From NCBI GenBank assembly GCA_009908885.1, contig JAAAOL010000114.1, positions 1-6,990 on the forward strand: a DNA stretch of 6,990 nt, written 5' to 3'. Positions within the stretch are counted from its first letter, which is position 1. Each line of letters begins with the position of its first letter. Source of the DNA: Bacteroidota bacterium (GTDB lineage Bacteria; Bacteroidota; Rhodothermia; Rhodothermales; JAAAOL01). The notes beneath the pieces are model-generated. The model saw nothing but the letters and a program-made list of their open reading frames with translations, did not search any database and was not told the origin of the DNA. Shown one piece after another: positions 1 to 6,989 of this stretch. The position numbers were made by a program, and so were the translations under genes.

Positions 1-391
1 GCACGTGGTGCATGTAGTTCGAATAAGCTCGTTCTACCGGGTCACGAAGGATGATGACGATGCGCACGCCCGCCCCGAGGTATTTCCGGATTTCAGGAAT
101 GGCTTCGTCGTAGAAGTAAAGATACGCAGTACAGGCTTCCCCGCGAGCAGGCTGTGCGTTTGCATCTGCAAAGAGGTCTGCATAATCGGACCATGACGTC
201 ACCGCTTGTGTCCCGTAGCGTCGCCCGGGACCGGAAGCCTCCGTTACCGATGCTCGACTGAAGAAAAAGGTCTCCTTGATGGACGCGGGCATGTACACGT
301 CGGGATGCTGGCGCAGGTACCGATACAGGGAGGTAGTCCCCGCCTTGGCAGCCCCGACGATCAGGAAGGTAGGATGTACGCTTTTCGCCAT
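1..391 (-). CDS. PAPS-dependent sulfotransferase, N-terminal part (runs off left edge)
   Basis: Reading leftward from an ATG at 391-389, the frame stays open for 130 codons to the window edge, so the C-terminal part is missing. The protein starts MAKSVHPTFLIVGAAKAGTT. Residues 12-22 (VGAAKAGTTSL) are the P-loop-like 5'-phosphosulfate-binding motif of sulfotransferases, followed by YRYLRQHPDVYMP and KETFFF (39-44), typical of the Sulfotransfer_1 / heparan-sulfate-sulfotransferase-like bacterial group. Near the edge, RDPVERAYSNY (116-126) is the 3'-phosphate-binding motif, with Arg116 and Ser124 at the usual eight-residue spacing. Family knowledge: these enzymes move sulfate from PAPS to a hydroxyl or amine, often on a polysaccharide or lipid; the acceptor cannot be told here. 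It is probably cytoplasmic, since no signal peptide is visible. An in-frame TAG at 421-419 bounds the start; a GTG at 406 is possible but less likely. AAGGG lies only 2 nt before the ATG, so the ribosome site is poor. The gene is divergent from the large protease gene. Confidence 0.9.
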   Translation of the reverse strand, partial: MAKSVHPTFLIVGAAKAGTTSLYRYLRQHPDVYMPASIKETFFFSRASVTEASGPGRRYGTQAVTSWSDYADLFADANAQPARGEACTAYLYFYDEAIPEIRKYLGAGVRIVIILRDPVERAYSNYMHHV

Positions 392-664
392 AGCCCTTAC
401 AGACACGTAGCTGCCCCACTATCCGGGCCTTGAGCCGCCCCGTGTGCTACAGATGCCCACGCTCAGGCGGCTGCCCGTTCTTGCCTCGGTAAACCACGGT
501 GATGGTTTAGTGTTTATAAAAATATTCCGATACTCTATACGGGCGAAGCGGTATGTTTCAGCGATTGGCAGCGGCACCGTTTTTGTGCAGTGCCATACGT
601 GCACATCACCTCGTCGCATCCTCTCTTTCGGTCGTTCCCTTCTCACGGTCAGTTTCATTCTGAG
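392..664. promoter_or_regulatory. Divergent intergenic control region
   Basis: These 273 bases separate two divergently transcribed genes and show no convincing coding frame. The region includes an AT-rich island at about 506-541 in otherwise GC-rich DNA, the best place for promoters. On the minus strand, TATAAA (518-513) would serve as a -10 element for the sulfotransferase gene, without a good -35. On the plus strand, TTTATA (513-518) and CTATAC (535-540) lie 16 bp apart and loosely fit a -35/-10 pair. The Bacteroidetes -7 pattern TAnnTTTG is approximated only by TATGTTTC (about 552-559). No Shine-Dalgarno sequence precedes the ATG at 665. Promoter placement is inference; the AT-rich patch itself is directly visible. 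Confidence 0.4.
490..509. repeat. Perfect 7-bp inverted repeat, possible operator
   Basis: TAAACCA (490-496) and TGGTTTA (503-509) are exact reverse complements separated by six bases. The element touches the AT-rich candidate promoter patch and lies about 100 bp from the sulfotransferase start and 155 bp from the protease start. The two-fold symmetry would suit a dimeric regulator. No U-tract follows on either strand, and the element lies upstream of both genes, so a terminator is unlikely. A chance palindrome cannot be excluded. Confidence 0.35.
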
Positions 665-3600
665 ATGACGTCTCCTGCTCAGCGCGGCAGCCTTCTCGTC
701 GCCGTCCTTCTGTTGAGTGTGCTCAGCACCCTGATCTCGCCGCGCCTGCACGCCCAAGACACCGACTACGACGCCTCATGGTATGAAGCCGACCGTCCGT
801 ACGTCAAGGTCGCAGTGACCGAGGACGGGGTGTACCAGATTACGGGAGCAGATCTGGAAACCCTCTCGGACGTGTCCCTCGCGAGCATCGCGCCGGAGAC
901 GTTGCGGCTGATTGGGAACGGCCAGGACGTGCCGCTGCATTACCTCGGCGACGCGAATGCGATGACGAGCGACTCGCGCATCCTCTTCGTGGGACACCGC
1001 AACCGGGGCACGGACGAAGCCTGGGCCTACAACTACACGCCAGAATGGCAAAGCAGCACGTACAATAGCCTCTTCACGGACACTACGTACTACTGGCTCA
1101 CCTGGGGCGGCGACGCAGGACTCCGCTATGCTCCGCCGTCACCGCCCCCTCCCTTTCAGGGCACCACGACCGTCCGCGACACGCTGCATTACGAACCCGA
1201 TCAGAGCTACTACGCGGGCGACGGCAACGAGAATCAGGAGAACCCCCTCTACACTCGGGGCGAGGGCTATTACACGCGGCAGGGCTTTTTCCAGCGGGAG
1301 GCAGGCACGCAGGAAGAACGCTTCACACAGCTCTTTCTCGACGACATCGCCCGGCCATCGGCCCCTACCGATACGATCTACGTGAGCATTCGCCTCAACG
1401 GCGCCTCGCCGACGCCTCACCGCGTGGCGCTGCAGGCCGAAACGGTGGTCGATGGCGTCGAGGAATACCGCGAGTATGCGTCCGCCGAGTGGGACGGCTA
1501 CGCCTTTCAGACGATCCACGCCGCAATCCCCGCATCGCATTTCCCGTCGGGTCGGCGTCTGTTCGTCAAAGCGATCTCCACCAACGAGGAGGTCAACGGC
1601 GAGGCGCCCCTCAACCGCATCCAGACCGACTGGGTCCGCGTGGCGTACACCCGTGAGCTGGTAGTTGCAAACGGGACGCTCGACTTTACCGGGCCGGGCG
1701 GCCAGCAGCGACGGTATGTCCTCTCCGGGTTCGGCGAGGCGGACACGGCGTATGTCTTCAACCCTCAGAACCAGATCGTCCACACGCTTCAACCCTCGGA
1801 CGGGCAGGCCTCATTCTTTACGGAGCCGTCCGAGCCGACGACGTTCTGGACCGTTACGGAGAGTGCCCTGCGCAGCCCCGCGGCGTTTCAGGTGGATCAG
1901 TCCAGCGACTGGGCCAACCCCGCGAACGCGGCGGACTACGTGATCATTACGGCCGAAGCCCTCCGCCCCTCCGCCGAGGCGCTGGCTGATTACCGGCGCG
2001 CGCACAACGACTTCCAGGTCGCCGTGGTCAACGTCCAGGACGTCTACGACCAGTTCGACTATGGACGCCCCACCCCCATCGCGATCCGCCGCTTCGTGCA
2101 CACATCGCAGCAATGGCGTGTGCCACCGCGCTTTCTCGTGCTCTGGGGCGATGCGCTCTATCCACGTGCGGCGTCGGAGCGTCCCCCCTGGGAGGTCATC
2201 TCCTACGGGCGCGCCTCCTCGGACGGCTGGTTCGCCATGCAGGGTGGCGGGGTGGACGACTGGACCGAAGTGCTCGCCGTCGGGCGGGTGACGCTGCGCT
2301 CCAACGATGAGGGCGCGATCTTCCTGCAGAAGCTACAGACGTACGAGGGGGCGCCGTTGCAGCCGTGGAAGAAAGAGGCCCTTATGATGGTGGGCAGTCG
2401 GTTTGCCGCCGAGCAGGCCGCCCTCAAGAGCCACATCGACCGCTGGTCGGGCCGAGCATTGGGACCACCTACCGGGATGGACACCACGCGCTTCATCCGC
2501 ACGATCACCGACGAACTGCCTCCGGATGCCTCTCTTACCGCATCGATCCGGACGGCCCTGCGGTCGGGAGCGTCGTGGCTCACCTATTTCGGGCACTCCG
2601 CCGCGACGACCTGGGACATCGTGGTCGACCCGCCCGCCGAATTCGACAATGCGGAGCGCCTGCCCGTCGCCCTTTCCCTCGGCTGCCGGACCGGCGCCTT
2701 CGCCGGGGGACGTTTTACGCCGAACGACGTGCAGGTGCTGGCCGAACAGCTCGTCGTGGGCTCCCCCAACGGTTCGATCGGTCACTGGGGCACGTCAGGC
2801 CTCAGCTCAGTGAGCGCCTCGGTACGGCTGGGCGACGAAGTGCATGAACTCGTCTTCGGTGATACGCTACGCACTGTCGGATACATCTTCCAGGAGGCGA
2901 AGCGGCGCTATGCCACGTCCGGCGCCTTCTCGCTGCGTGACATCCTGCAATTTGGGTACATCGGCGACCCTGCGACGCGACTCAACGTTCCGGACGAACT
3001 CGATTTCCGGCTTCGCCCGGAGCAAGTACGCATCGAGCCCCTCGCCCCGATTCCCGCTGACTCGCAGCTGACGGTCACCCTCACCCCCGAGAACCTCGGC
3101 CTCGTGCCTCCGGACTCGCTCCCGGTCCGCCTCATCCACACGACGCCCGACGGCGCCACGGCGACCTTCGATCGCCAGGTGGCCCGCGACGAAATCGAGG
3201 ACGACCTCGCCTTCACGGTGCCTATCGATGACCAGATGGCGGGCACGAACCAGTTCTCGATCGCCCTCGACCCGGACGGCGCCTATACCGAAGTATCCGA
3301 ACTCAACAACACGGTCGAGACCTCGCACGTCATCTTCTCCACCGCCCTCGAGTTGGTCGCCCCGGCGAACCTGAGCGCCGTCACGGGGCCGCCCCTGCGT
3401 CTCCGCGTGGCCTTTCTGTCGCGGGGCGGGGAAGGAACGACCGTCGATTTCGAGCTGGACACTTCGCCGTCGTTCGACTCTCCCAACGTGCGCCGCTTCG
3501 AAACGACGACGGATAACGACTTCGCGGTGTGGGAGATCACCGACGCCCTTCCGACGGGACAGCGGTACTTCTGGCGCGCCCGCATCGATGACCCGGAGGA

Positions 3601-5596
3601 GGTGACCCGGTGGCAGGAGTCCACCTTCTTCCTGAATGCATCGGACCAGCCCTTTGCCTGGACGCAGAGTGGAACGCTCTTCGACCGCAATACGCAAAGT
3701 GGGACCCTGCAATGGACGGGGGAAAACTGGGCACTCGGCAACTACGACGTAGAAGTCGAGGCCACGGCTGCCGGACGGGAAGACGTATTTAAAGGTCAGT
3801 TCCTGGTCAATGGCACCCGCTACGAGCGACTCTCGCTGGGGTACGGCTTCCTCGTGCTCGACGGCAACTCTGGGAGTGTCGTGGGCCACGCAGCAGCGCC
3901 GACGTACGAGAACACCTTCGTGGACCCAGACCTCGCTTACGCCCAGTTGGACTCGGTCACGAGCCTGGCCAAACAGGGGGATTACGTCTTCACGAGGGCG
4001 CGCAACATCGCGAATCGCGGAGGCCCCGTCATTCAGGAACGTGTCAAGGACCTGTTCAGGCAATTCGGGAGCACCGCGATCGACACGCTGACCTACAGCG
4101 AGCAGTTCGTCATGTTCGCGCACGTCGGGTATCCCGAAGAGACCGTAGAGCTGGTCGCTCCTCGGACCGCCTCGGACCTCGTCCTCGACACCGTGCTCAC
4201 GTTCCAGCACCCCTCAGGCGTCACCACGTCGCCCCCCGTCGGGCCGACGCGATCCTGGCGTTCGCTCTCCTGGGAAGCAACCTTGCCTAATGCTGCAAGC
4301 AGCGTGCAGGTCGATGTCCTGGATGCGCAGACGGACTCTGTGCTCATCGGCGGGCTGACGGATCCGCAACAGACGACCGACCTTTCCAGCATCGACGCGC
4401 GCGAGGTTCCGCTCTTGCGCCTGCGGGCCACCCTGACCGACACGACGCACCAGGCCACACCGCAACTTACACGCTGGAGCGTAGACTTCAGCTACACGCC
4501 CGAGATTCTCTTCGAAAGTCGCTCGATCACCCTCTCGGCCGACACGCTGAACGAGGGCGCCTCCCTCACGACCTCCGGCTCCGTGCGCAACCTCAGCGAC
4601 CAGGTCGCCGATACGCTCCTGCTCCACCTGCGCCTGACGGACGCCGACAACCGGACGACCACGGTAGGGACCGACACGCTGACGAACCTCGCCCCCGACA
4701 GCGTCGCGACGGGCACCTTCACGCTGGGCACGCAGGGACGCGTGGGTACCAACCGACTCACCTTCGAAGCCGAGCAACCCGGCCTGCAGGAGCCCCTCAC
4801 GTTCAATAACGTCGGCTTCGCAGCATTCACCGTCCTGGGCGACCGCGAGGCGCCCGAACTGGACGTGCTCGTCGAGGGCACAGCCTTCCCTCATAACCCG
4901 GAGCCCGTCCGTGACCTGCAGAGCCCCGACATCCCGCAGGTGACGCCGCAGCCCACCATCGAAATCACGCTGCGGGATGAGAACCCGTTCAAGCTGCTCC
5001 AGGACACCTCGCTGATCGACATTACCCTGGAGAACGTCACCACCGCCACGGTGCGCGCGATTCCCATCGGCAGCCCGGACGTGCAGTTCGAACCTGCTAC
5101 CGCGGAGGACAACGAGGCCCGCATCATCTTCACGCCGGATTTCTCCGGGCAGGATGCCGTCTTCACGCTGCGGGTGGAAGCCGTGGACGTGGCCGGCAAC
5201 GAGGCCGAGGGCAGTCCCTATCAGGTGCACTTCCGCGTGCAGACGACCTTCGAGATGAGTTCGCTCTACCCCTACCCGAACCCGATGAGCGACTTCACGC
5301 GGTTCGCCTTCGAGTTGAAAGGCTCCGACCCCACCGTCGTCGAAGACCTGCGGATCCGGATCTATACCCTCAGCGGGCGCATCATCCGTGAGTTCGACGT
5401 CGTCGAGAATCCTTCGCTGCTCGACAGCGGCGGCCTGCGCATCGGCTGGAACAAGCTGACGTGGGACGGCACCGACGAGGATGGCGACCCGCTGGCCACC
5501 GGCGTCTACCTCTACAAGGTGTTCATGCGTGCCGAGGGGCAGAAGATCGAAGTCAACAACGACGCGGGACTGGAGAAGCTGGTCGTGCTGCGCTGA
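665..5596 (+). CDS. Secreted C25 (gingipain-family) cysteine peptidase, PorU/PorU2-like, with T9SS-type C-terminal domain
   Basis: This protein has 1643 residues. Residues 1-30 form a Sec signal peptide with a hydrophobic core and likely cleavage at RLHA|QD. Residues about 44-70 (YVKVAVTEDGVYQITGADL) and 77-90 resemble the PorU N-terminus. Residues about 425-776 form the C25 protease domain, with predicted catalytic His644 (YFGHSAATTWD) and Cys674 (SLGCRTGAF), ending in GDPATRLNVP (767-776). Then follow a CARDB-like domain (about 782-889, SELNNT), an FN3-like domain (893-991), an ILEI/FAM3-like domain (1040-1164), a beta-sandwich (1168-1278), a second CARDB-like domain (1280-1394), an Ig-like domain (1395-1527) and a C-terminal FlgD/Por-type domain (1530-1643, with YPNP at 1537 and GVYLYKV). 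Known for the family: PorU-type proteins remove cargo sorting domains and attach cargo to surface glycolipid. At 1643 residues it is longer than classical PorU (about 1150) and nearer the PorU2 type. The ATG at 665 is chosen because the signal peptide starts there. It could instead be a secreted C25 protease that is T9SS cargo. Confidence 0.85.
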   Translation: MTSPAQRGSLLVAVLLLSVLSTLISPRLHAQDTDYDASWYEADRPYVKVAVTEDGVYQITGADLETLSDVSLASIAPETLRLIGNGQDVPLHYLGDANAMTSDSRILFVGHRNRGTDEAWAYNYTPEWQSSTYNSLFTDTTYYWLTWGGDAGLRYAPPSPPPPFQGTTTVRDTLHYEPDQSYYAGDGNENQENPLYTRGEGYYTRQGFFQREAGTQEERFTQLFLDDIARPSAPTDTIYVSIRLNGASPTPHRVALQAETVVDGVEEYREYASAEWDGYAFQTIHAAIPASHFPSGRRLFVKAISTNEEVNGEAPLNRIQTDWVRVAYTRELVVANGTLDFTGPGGQQRRYVLSGFGEADTAYVFNPQNQIVHTLQPSDGQASFFTEPSEPTTFWTVTESALRSPAAFQVDQSSDWANPANAADYVIITAEALRPSAEALADYRRAHNDFQVAVVNVQDVYDQFDYGRPTPIAIRRFVHTSQQWRVPPRFLVLWGDALYPRAASERPPWEVISYGRASSDGWFAMQGGGVDDWTEVLAVGRVTLRSNDEGAIFLQKLQTYEGAPLQPWKKEALMMVGSRFAAEQAALKSHIDRWSGRALGPPTGMDTTRFIRTITDELPPDASLTASIRTALRSGASWLTYFGHSAATTWDIVVDPPAEFDNAERLPVALSLGCRTGAFAGGRFTPNDVQVLAEQLVVGSPNGSIGHWGTSGLSSVSASVRLGDEVHELVFGDTLRTVGYIFQEAKRRYATSGAFSLRDILQFGYIGDPATRLNVPDELDFRLRPEQVRIEPLAPIPADSQLTVTLTPENLGLVPPDSLPVRLIHTTPDGATATFDRQVARDEIEDDLAFTVPIDDQMAGTNQFSIALDPDGAYTEVSELNNTVETSHVIFSTALELVAPANLSAVTGPPLRLRVAFLSRGGEGTTVDFELDTSPSFDSPNVRRFETTTDNDFAVWEITDALPTGQRYFWRARIDDPEEVTRWQESTFFLNASDQPFAWTQSGTLFDRNTQSGTLQWTGENWALGNYDVEVEATAAGREDVFKGQFLVNGTRYERLSLGYGFLVLDGNSGSVVGHAAAPTYENTFVDPDLAYAQLDSVTSLAKQGDYVFTRARNIANRGGPVIQERVKDLFRQFGSTAIDTLTYSEQFVMFAHVGYPEETVELVAPRTASDLVLDTVLTFQHPSGVTTSPPVGPTRSWRSLSWEATLPNAASSVQVDVLDAQTDSVLIGGLTDPQQTTDLSSIDAREVPLLRLRATLTDTTHQATPQLTRWSVDFSYTPEILFESRSITLSADTLNEGASLTTSGSVRNLSDQVADTLLLHLRLTDADNRTTTVGTDTLTNLAPDSVATGTFTLGTQGRVGTNRLTFEAEQPGLQEPLTFNNVGFAAFTVLGDREAPELDVLVEGTAFPHNPEPVRDLQSPDIPQVTPQPTIEITLRDENPFKLLQDTSLIDITLENVTTATVRAIPIGSPDVQFEPATAEDNEARIIFTPDFSGQDAVFTLRVEAVDVAGNEAEGSPYQVHFRVQTTFEMSSLYPYPNPMSDFTRFAFELKGSDPTVVEDLRIRIYTLSGRIIREFDVVENPSLLDSGGLRIGWNKLTWDGTDEDGDPLATGVYLYKVFMRAEGQKIEVNNDAGLEKLVVLR

Positions 5597-5640
5597 CGGC
5601 ACCCCGCGACGCTCCCTGAAATGGCCATCACCGTCAGTGC
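5590..5640. terminator. Candidate bidirectional stem-loop between convergent genes
   Basis: GCGCTGACGG (5590-5599) can pair with CCGTCAGTGC (5631-5640), giving ten pairs on the plus-strand RNA including one G-U. On the minus strand that pair becomes an A-C mismatch, leaving a seven-pair core. The 31-base loop contains a TGGCCA palindrome (5622-5627). The stop codons of the protease gene (5594-5596) and the glycosyltransferase gene (5636-5634) both sit inside the arms. There is no T-tract on either side and the loop is large, so a classical intrinsic terminator is not shown. The inverted repeat itself is directly visible; its role as a transcription end for both genes is inference. Confidence 0.4.
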
Positions 5641-6782
5641 TTCAGGACATCACGGTACACCTGAACGAGGCGAGGGGCTACGCGCTCCCACCGGTAGTGC
5701 TGTCCTGCCCGCCACGCCGCACCCGTTAGCATTTGGTAGCGCGCAGCATCGCTGGCCCACTGCCGTAGTTGCTGCAAAGCTGCCCTCACGTCTCCGTGGA
5801 CGACGACCGCCCCGCACCGATGGTGACTGATGAACGGCCGCCAGGCGGAAAGGTCCGTGCACAGAATAGGCAGGCCGAACCGGAGGTATTCGAAGAATTT
5901 GGTCGGGTGGGTCTCAAAGTAGGCACGATGAGGCATAGCCAGAAACAGACCGACGTGCGCCCGGCGGTAGTGCTGTAGCAGCGTCGGCCACGGGACGATG
6001 CGATCCCACCCGATGCGCTGCACGATGGTATCTACTCGGTACTGCTGGATCAGCGCCTCCGCCTCCACCCGGTCGCTTTCGATGCGGCACGCCCCGACGA
6101 GGTCAATGCGCCAGGGCAGGTCAGCCTCGCGGATGGCCCGGGCGAGTTCGATCATGGTCATAAGCCCACGCGACCGCCCCTGAAACCCTGCGTAGATCAG
6201 CCGAAACGGTTCTCCCTGCCCCGGGAGCGTGGGAGGAACGGGAGCAAGCAGCGCGTCGGGAAGTCGCGTGTAGTTGGGGAGCACCGTAGCAGGCGTCCCG
6301 TCTGAGACGATGCCTCGATGCCCCGGGTTGGCGACCACGACATGATCGACCCACCGGAAGCACCAGCGTTCTACCGCCCGGAGGCCCCGGCCCGCCACGT
6401 CGCCGTGCCACCGATAATCCTCGTGCATGTCATAGACCACGGCGACCTTCGTACGCTGCTTCAGCCAAAAAGCCAGCGGTATCAGCTCGGGGTCGTGGAT
6501 GTGGATGATATCCGGGTGGATCCGCCTGACTCGATCCGCGGCCTGCCGTTGGAGCGCCAGGCGACGCAGGCGATGCCCCCAGCCGTGCCTGGCCGTCACC
6601 GGAGCAAGGGCATGAACCGGGACGCCTTCGACGACGGCATCCCCTTCGTGCTGCGCGACGAGGTGCACGTCGAGTCCGCCCTCCCGCAGCGTAGCCAGCT
6701 CCCGGTAGAAGATGCGGGGGTCATAGGGATGGTGGACCGTGGTGAGGTGTACGACAGAGACATGTTCGAGAGACGGCGGCAT
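5634..6782 (-). CDS. GT4-family glycosyltransferase (GT-B fold)
   Basis: This complete protein has 382 residues when read from the ATG at 6782, a normal length for the GT4 family. The N-terminus has SVVHLTTVHHPYDPRIFYRE (9-28), matching the usual beta-strand plus 'D-x-R-I-F-x-x-E' opening of GT4 enzymes. IIHIHDPELIPLA (92-104) and YDMHED (117-122) fit the acceptor-domain region. The second domain begins near FRLIYAGF (193-200). YFETHPTKFFEYLRFGLPIL (288-307) holds the glutamate pair (Glu290 and Glu298) of the nucleotide-sugar-binding EX7E motif. There is no signal peptide or membrane segment, so it is probably cytoplasmic and transfers an activated sugar onto a glycan or lipid; donor and acceptor are unknown. 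A TTG at 6833 would add 17 residues, but the ATG start begins just before the first conserved strand. No Shine-Dalgarno sequence is visible. It converges on the protease gene with a 37-bp gap. Confidence 0.9.
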   Translation of the reverse strand: MPPSLEHVSVVHLTTVHHPYDPRIFYRELATLREGGLDVHLVAQHEGDAVVEGVPVHALAPVTARHGWGHRLRRLALQRQAADRVRRIHPDIIHIHDPELIPLAFWLKQRTKVAVVYDMHEDYRWHGDVAGRGLRAVERWCFRWVDHVVVANPGHRGIVSDGTPATVLPNYTRLPDALLAPVPPTLPGQGEPFRLIYAGFQGRSRGLMTMIELARAIREADLPWRIDLVGACRIESDRVEAEALIQQYRVDTIVQRIGWDRIVPWPTLLQHYRRAHVGLFLAMPHRAYFETHPTKFFEYLRFGLPILCTDLSAWRPFISHHRCGAVVVHGDVRAALQQLRQWASDAARYQMLTGAAWRAGQHYRWERVAPRLVQVYRDVLKH

Positions 6783-6902
6783 CTGCGCACCGCGATTTGG
6801 GAAACGGCACCACGAATGTTCTCGACCGGCCAATGACTCCCGTCGAGGCCGACTGACATAAGCCCTTCCGGGAAAGTCAAGCAGCGATGCTCGGAAGAGA
6901 CG
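6783..6902. other. Short intergenic gap upstream of the glycosyltransferase
   Basis: These 120 bases lie between the stop of the partial gene to the right and the glycosyltransferase ATG, both on the minus strand. The glycosyltransferase frame stays open through the gap back to the TGA at 6905-6903, so an N-terminal extension from a non-ATG start cannot be excluded. The extension would be arginine-rich and unlike the family. No clear promoter or terminator was seen. The spacing allows either co-transcription or a separate promoter. Confidence 0.4.
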
Positions 6903-6989
6903 TCACCCCGCCATCGCCGTCGGAATCGCCGTCTCGTACGGCGTGCGGAGAGTATCCGCCGTCAGCTCGATCACCGACGTATTGTTGAC
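6903..6989 (-). CDS. C-terminal end of an unidentified protein (runs off right edge)
   Basis: Twenty-eight codons read leftward from the right edge and end at TGA (6905-6903). The peptide includes VIELTADTLRTPYETA and ends AIPTAMAG. I do not recognise the family. Coding is supported by codon third positions: 24 of 28 are G or C in this frame, against about 16 of 28 in the neighbouring minus-strand frame that is also open here. It points the same way as the glycosyltransferase and lies 120 bp upstream, so it may belong to the same polysaccharide-related transcription unit. It has too few residues for a functional call. Confidence 0.45.
   Translation of the reverse strand, partial: VNNTSVIELTADTLRTPYETAIPTAMAG

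Noticed and set aside
93..419. 108-codon minus-strand ORF overlapping the left-edge gene
   Set aside because: It is an out-of-frame shadow of the sulfotransferase, whose frame carries both PAPS-binding motifs.
590..664. N-terminal extension of the protease from a GTG at 590
   Set aside because: It would place 25 non-hydrophobic residues ahead of a well-formed signal peptide that starts at the ATG at 665.
2867..5602. Very long open frame on the minus strand opposite the protease gene (two pieces of about 447 and 462 codons, same frame, interrupted once near 4214)
   Set aside because: The frame is codon-register aligned with the sense gene, so antisense stops arise only where the sense gene uses TTA, CTA or TCA. 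Those codons are rare in this GC-rich gene, which keeps the opposite frame open. The translation is arginine-, glutamate- and valine-rich with no recognisable motif, while the sense strand has clear domains.
6783..6833. TTG start giving a 399-residue glycosyltransferase
   Set aside because: The extra 17 residues are not typical of GT4 N-termini, and an ATG lies just before the first conserved strand. It is not fully excluded.
6318..6836. 172-codon plus-strand ORF opposite the glycosyltransferase start
   Set aside because: No motif is recognised and it lies entirely against the well-supported glycosyltransferase frame.
6865..6897. CTTCCG ... CGGAAG inverted repeat in the gap upstream of the glycosyltransferase
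   Set aside because: It has only six pairs with a 21-base loop and no T-tract, and cannot be extended; this is expected by chance.
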